This document shows positions 54,929-56,126 of a stretch of DNA of 56,126 nt, piece by piece. The translations under genes and the position numbers were made by a program. The first letter of the stretch is position 1, and each line of letters begins with the position of its first letter. The notes below the pieces were generated by a model that searched no databases, was not told the DNA's origin, and was given only the letters and a program-made list of their open reading frames with translations. Source of the DNA: Candidatus Enterococcus huntleyi (GTDB taxonomy: Bacteria > Bacillota > Bacilli > Lactobacillales > Enterococcaceae); contig NZ_MAEJ01000005.1 of assembly GCF_009933175.1 (NCBI RefSeq), forward strand, positions 4,792 to 60,917, read 5' to 3'.

Positions 54929-55121
54929 TTACTCAACTCCAATAATTCAATAAGTTTTAGTGTACCATACCCTCTCGAGAATAATAAATAGACGTACCCA
55001 AATACTCAACATTCTTAATAAAAATTTGAAATAGAATCGTAAGTGTCGAATTATCTATTACCTATACACTAAATAGCTCAAGCGCATGCTATGCTTAGCC
55101 TATTTAGTATCCTACTGCACA
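54929..55121. other. gene-free stretch with a hairpin
   Basis: ACTAAATAG (55069-55077) pairs with CTATTTAGT (55101-55109), with AAGC/GCTT inside. It lies at the left border of the IS66 fragment and could be a terminator or part of the element's end. The left part holds the promoter of the DUF1361 gene. Confidence 0.4.
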
Positions 55122-55540
55122 CTACTCTCGAACAGTCGCCTGCCAGGGGAGTACTTTATCCAGTTCTGTATTTGTTGGTTCCTCCATATTTGGCTTTTCT
55201 TAAATAGAAATTCCAAATAACGAGCAGAGTTCAAGCCGTTTGCCTCAGCCGTTCGATAGATGCTCAAAATCACACCGGAAGTAAGTAATCCTTCGAAACT
55301 ACAAAACGCAAATATTTTTTCTTACAAATACCAACTCTTTGGTGTGACGTTCCGCGAGATTGTTGATCAACACAAGGCGTCTATCCTCAAAAAATCAATC
55401 AAAACCAGTATGCATCTTCTACATGTAAGTAACTCCCTTATCTGGTTTTGATTTCGGAACGGCATCGAACGTCTTTAGCCATTCGTAGAAATTGGTCATC
55501 AATGGTTTGAGATAGGTTATTCGATTCTTCAGTAAAAACT
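55122..55540 (-). pseudogene. IS66-family transposase, decayed C-terminal fragment
   Basis: Translating the minus strand in changing frames gives the last third of an IS66 TnpC protein: FYEWLKTFDAVPKSKPDKGVTY, then after a stop FFEDRRLVLINNLAERHTKELVF (IS66: NNRAER), then TAEANGLNSARYLEFLF (IS66: TAKANGLNPYKYLEYL), and in another frame NTELDKVLPWQ (IS66: LPW) with the end at 55122. At least two in-frame stops and two frameshifts break it. The N-terminal part and the helper genes are missing. Confidence 0.8.
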
Positions 55541-56126
55541 TTAGGACGTACTATTGAAATTGCTGGAAACTCACAATTTAGCAATAATATATTTTCTCTA
55601 CAATCTGACAATACTTGTTACATTGGCACGATTTCTGATTTTTTAAATAAAATCATATAAGTTTATTAAAAAGGGCTAGTGTGAACCCAGTAATAATTCA
55701 AAAAAACGATACAAGTATGAGAATATCAATGCTGTAATAATTTTTGGAAAATGTGTAGATATTGAAGACTCATCAACAAATTTTTAGATAATAAATGTTG
55801 TTTAATGTGCAAATACTACAAGCTCACTAGATATCACTTTAACAATATCAGCAAATATAAATGGTATTATTCAGAGAGCTTATATTACAAATACTTTTTT
55901 ATATCTAAATATGTCAAGATGTAAGATATCTTGTGATTGGCTTATCATCAGGATTAGGTAATTTAACTGATGTTACGGCATGCATATCTAGTACAGTATC
56001 GGGAGGAACTAATTAGTAATGTCATTCCTACAGAGATAAAAATACTAGCTTCTGATATATTCAATATGTGATATAATGTTTAATATTACAGTTTATTAAT
56101 AATTAGGGTGTGTCAAGAAGTTTGTG
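55541..56126. other. decayed, AT-rich DNA at the window edge
   Basis: No intact gene was found. Short plus-strand segments look coding but are broken by stops: TIEIAGNSQFSNNIFSL, ITLTISANINGIIQRAY and VIGLSSGLGNLTDVTAC, similar in style to a beta-rich surface or phage protein. The last bases, GGGTGTGTCAAGAAGTTTGTG, may be the inverted-repeat end of an insertion sequence that continues beyond the window. Confidence 0.4.

Noticed and set aside
55260-55451. 63-codon open frame on the plus strand
   Set aside because: It is antisense to the IS66 transposase remnant, which has clear family residues in the other direction.

Overview
The window is chromosomal DNA from a low-GC Gram-positive coccus of the Lactobacillales, most likely an Enterococcus or a close relative. 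The main signs are RNase J2, SpxR, a DHA2-type drug exporter, a giant sortase-anchored SpaA/Cna-type adhesin with an LPKTN anchor, an Mga/AtxA-type regulator, LuxS, and gene neighbourhoods shared with Bacillus (yunD-yutD-yutF, asd-dapA-rnjB). No species is assigned, because all calls come from reading the sequence.

Layout. 1-640: the upstream control region of an rRNA operon that lies left of the window and runs leftwards. It has three strong tandem promoters, a weaker fourth one and a boxA. 640-13640: housekeeping genes. They include an S1-domain RNA-binding protein, a PatB-type C-S lyase, cyclophilin, ferredoxin-NADP reductase, yuzB, a PgpA-family phosphatase, the yunD-yutD-yutF-membrane protein operon, an Ogt-type methyltransferase, a PucR-type regulator, tadA followed by SRP RNA, a YugP-type zinc peptidase and PhnA. 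13929-17126: ytkL-spxR-nrnA. 17606-19033: a DHA2 multidrug exporter, followed by about 1 kb of gene-free DNA with two copies of a 143-base palindromic repeat. 20061-23713: the asd-dapA-rnjB operon. 24128-26077: a hyaluronan-synthase-like glycosyltransferase and luxS.

26181-35274 is a carbohydrate island. A GH3/GH2 hydrolase pair is followed by a noticeably AT-richer module of GH1 phospho-glycosidase, ChbG-type deacetylase and a PTS EIIC without EIIA or EIIB. An AraC regulator is divergent to it. 35343-38211: a CsbD-like protein, a carboxylesterase, galM and a membrane-anchored Xre regulator. 38375-50437: an Mga/AtxA-like regulator, a YfcC-type carrier and a 2749-residue LPXTG-type adhesin with 16 SpaA domains, seven of them nearly identical. 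Right of the adhesin is a compact candidate small RNA (50712-50782) with its own promoter and terminator.

50881-54928: DUF2922 and DUF1659 proteins, a ComX/SigH-like sigma factor and, divergently, a ComK-like protein. This puts relatives of the two classical Firmicute competence regulators head to head. A YheO/DauR-type regulator and a DUF1361 membrane protein follow. 54929-56126 is decayed mobile DNA, with a frameshifted IS66-family transposase tail, fragments of broken reading frames and possibly the end of another insertion sequence at the window edge.

Starts were moved inwards where a good ribosome binding site and family alignment supported it. The most interesting items are the ComX-like/ComK-like pair, the candidate small RNA, the giant adhesin with its regulator, and the paired palindromic repeats.
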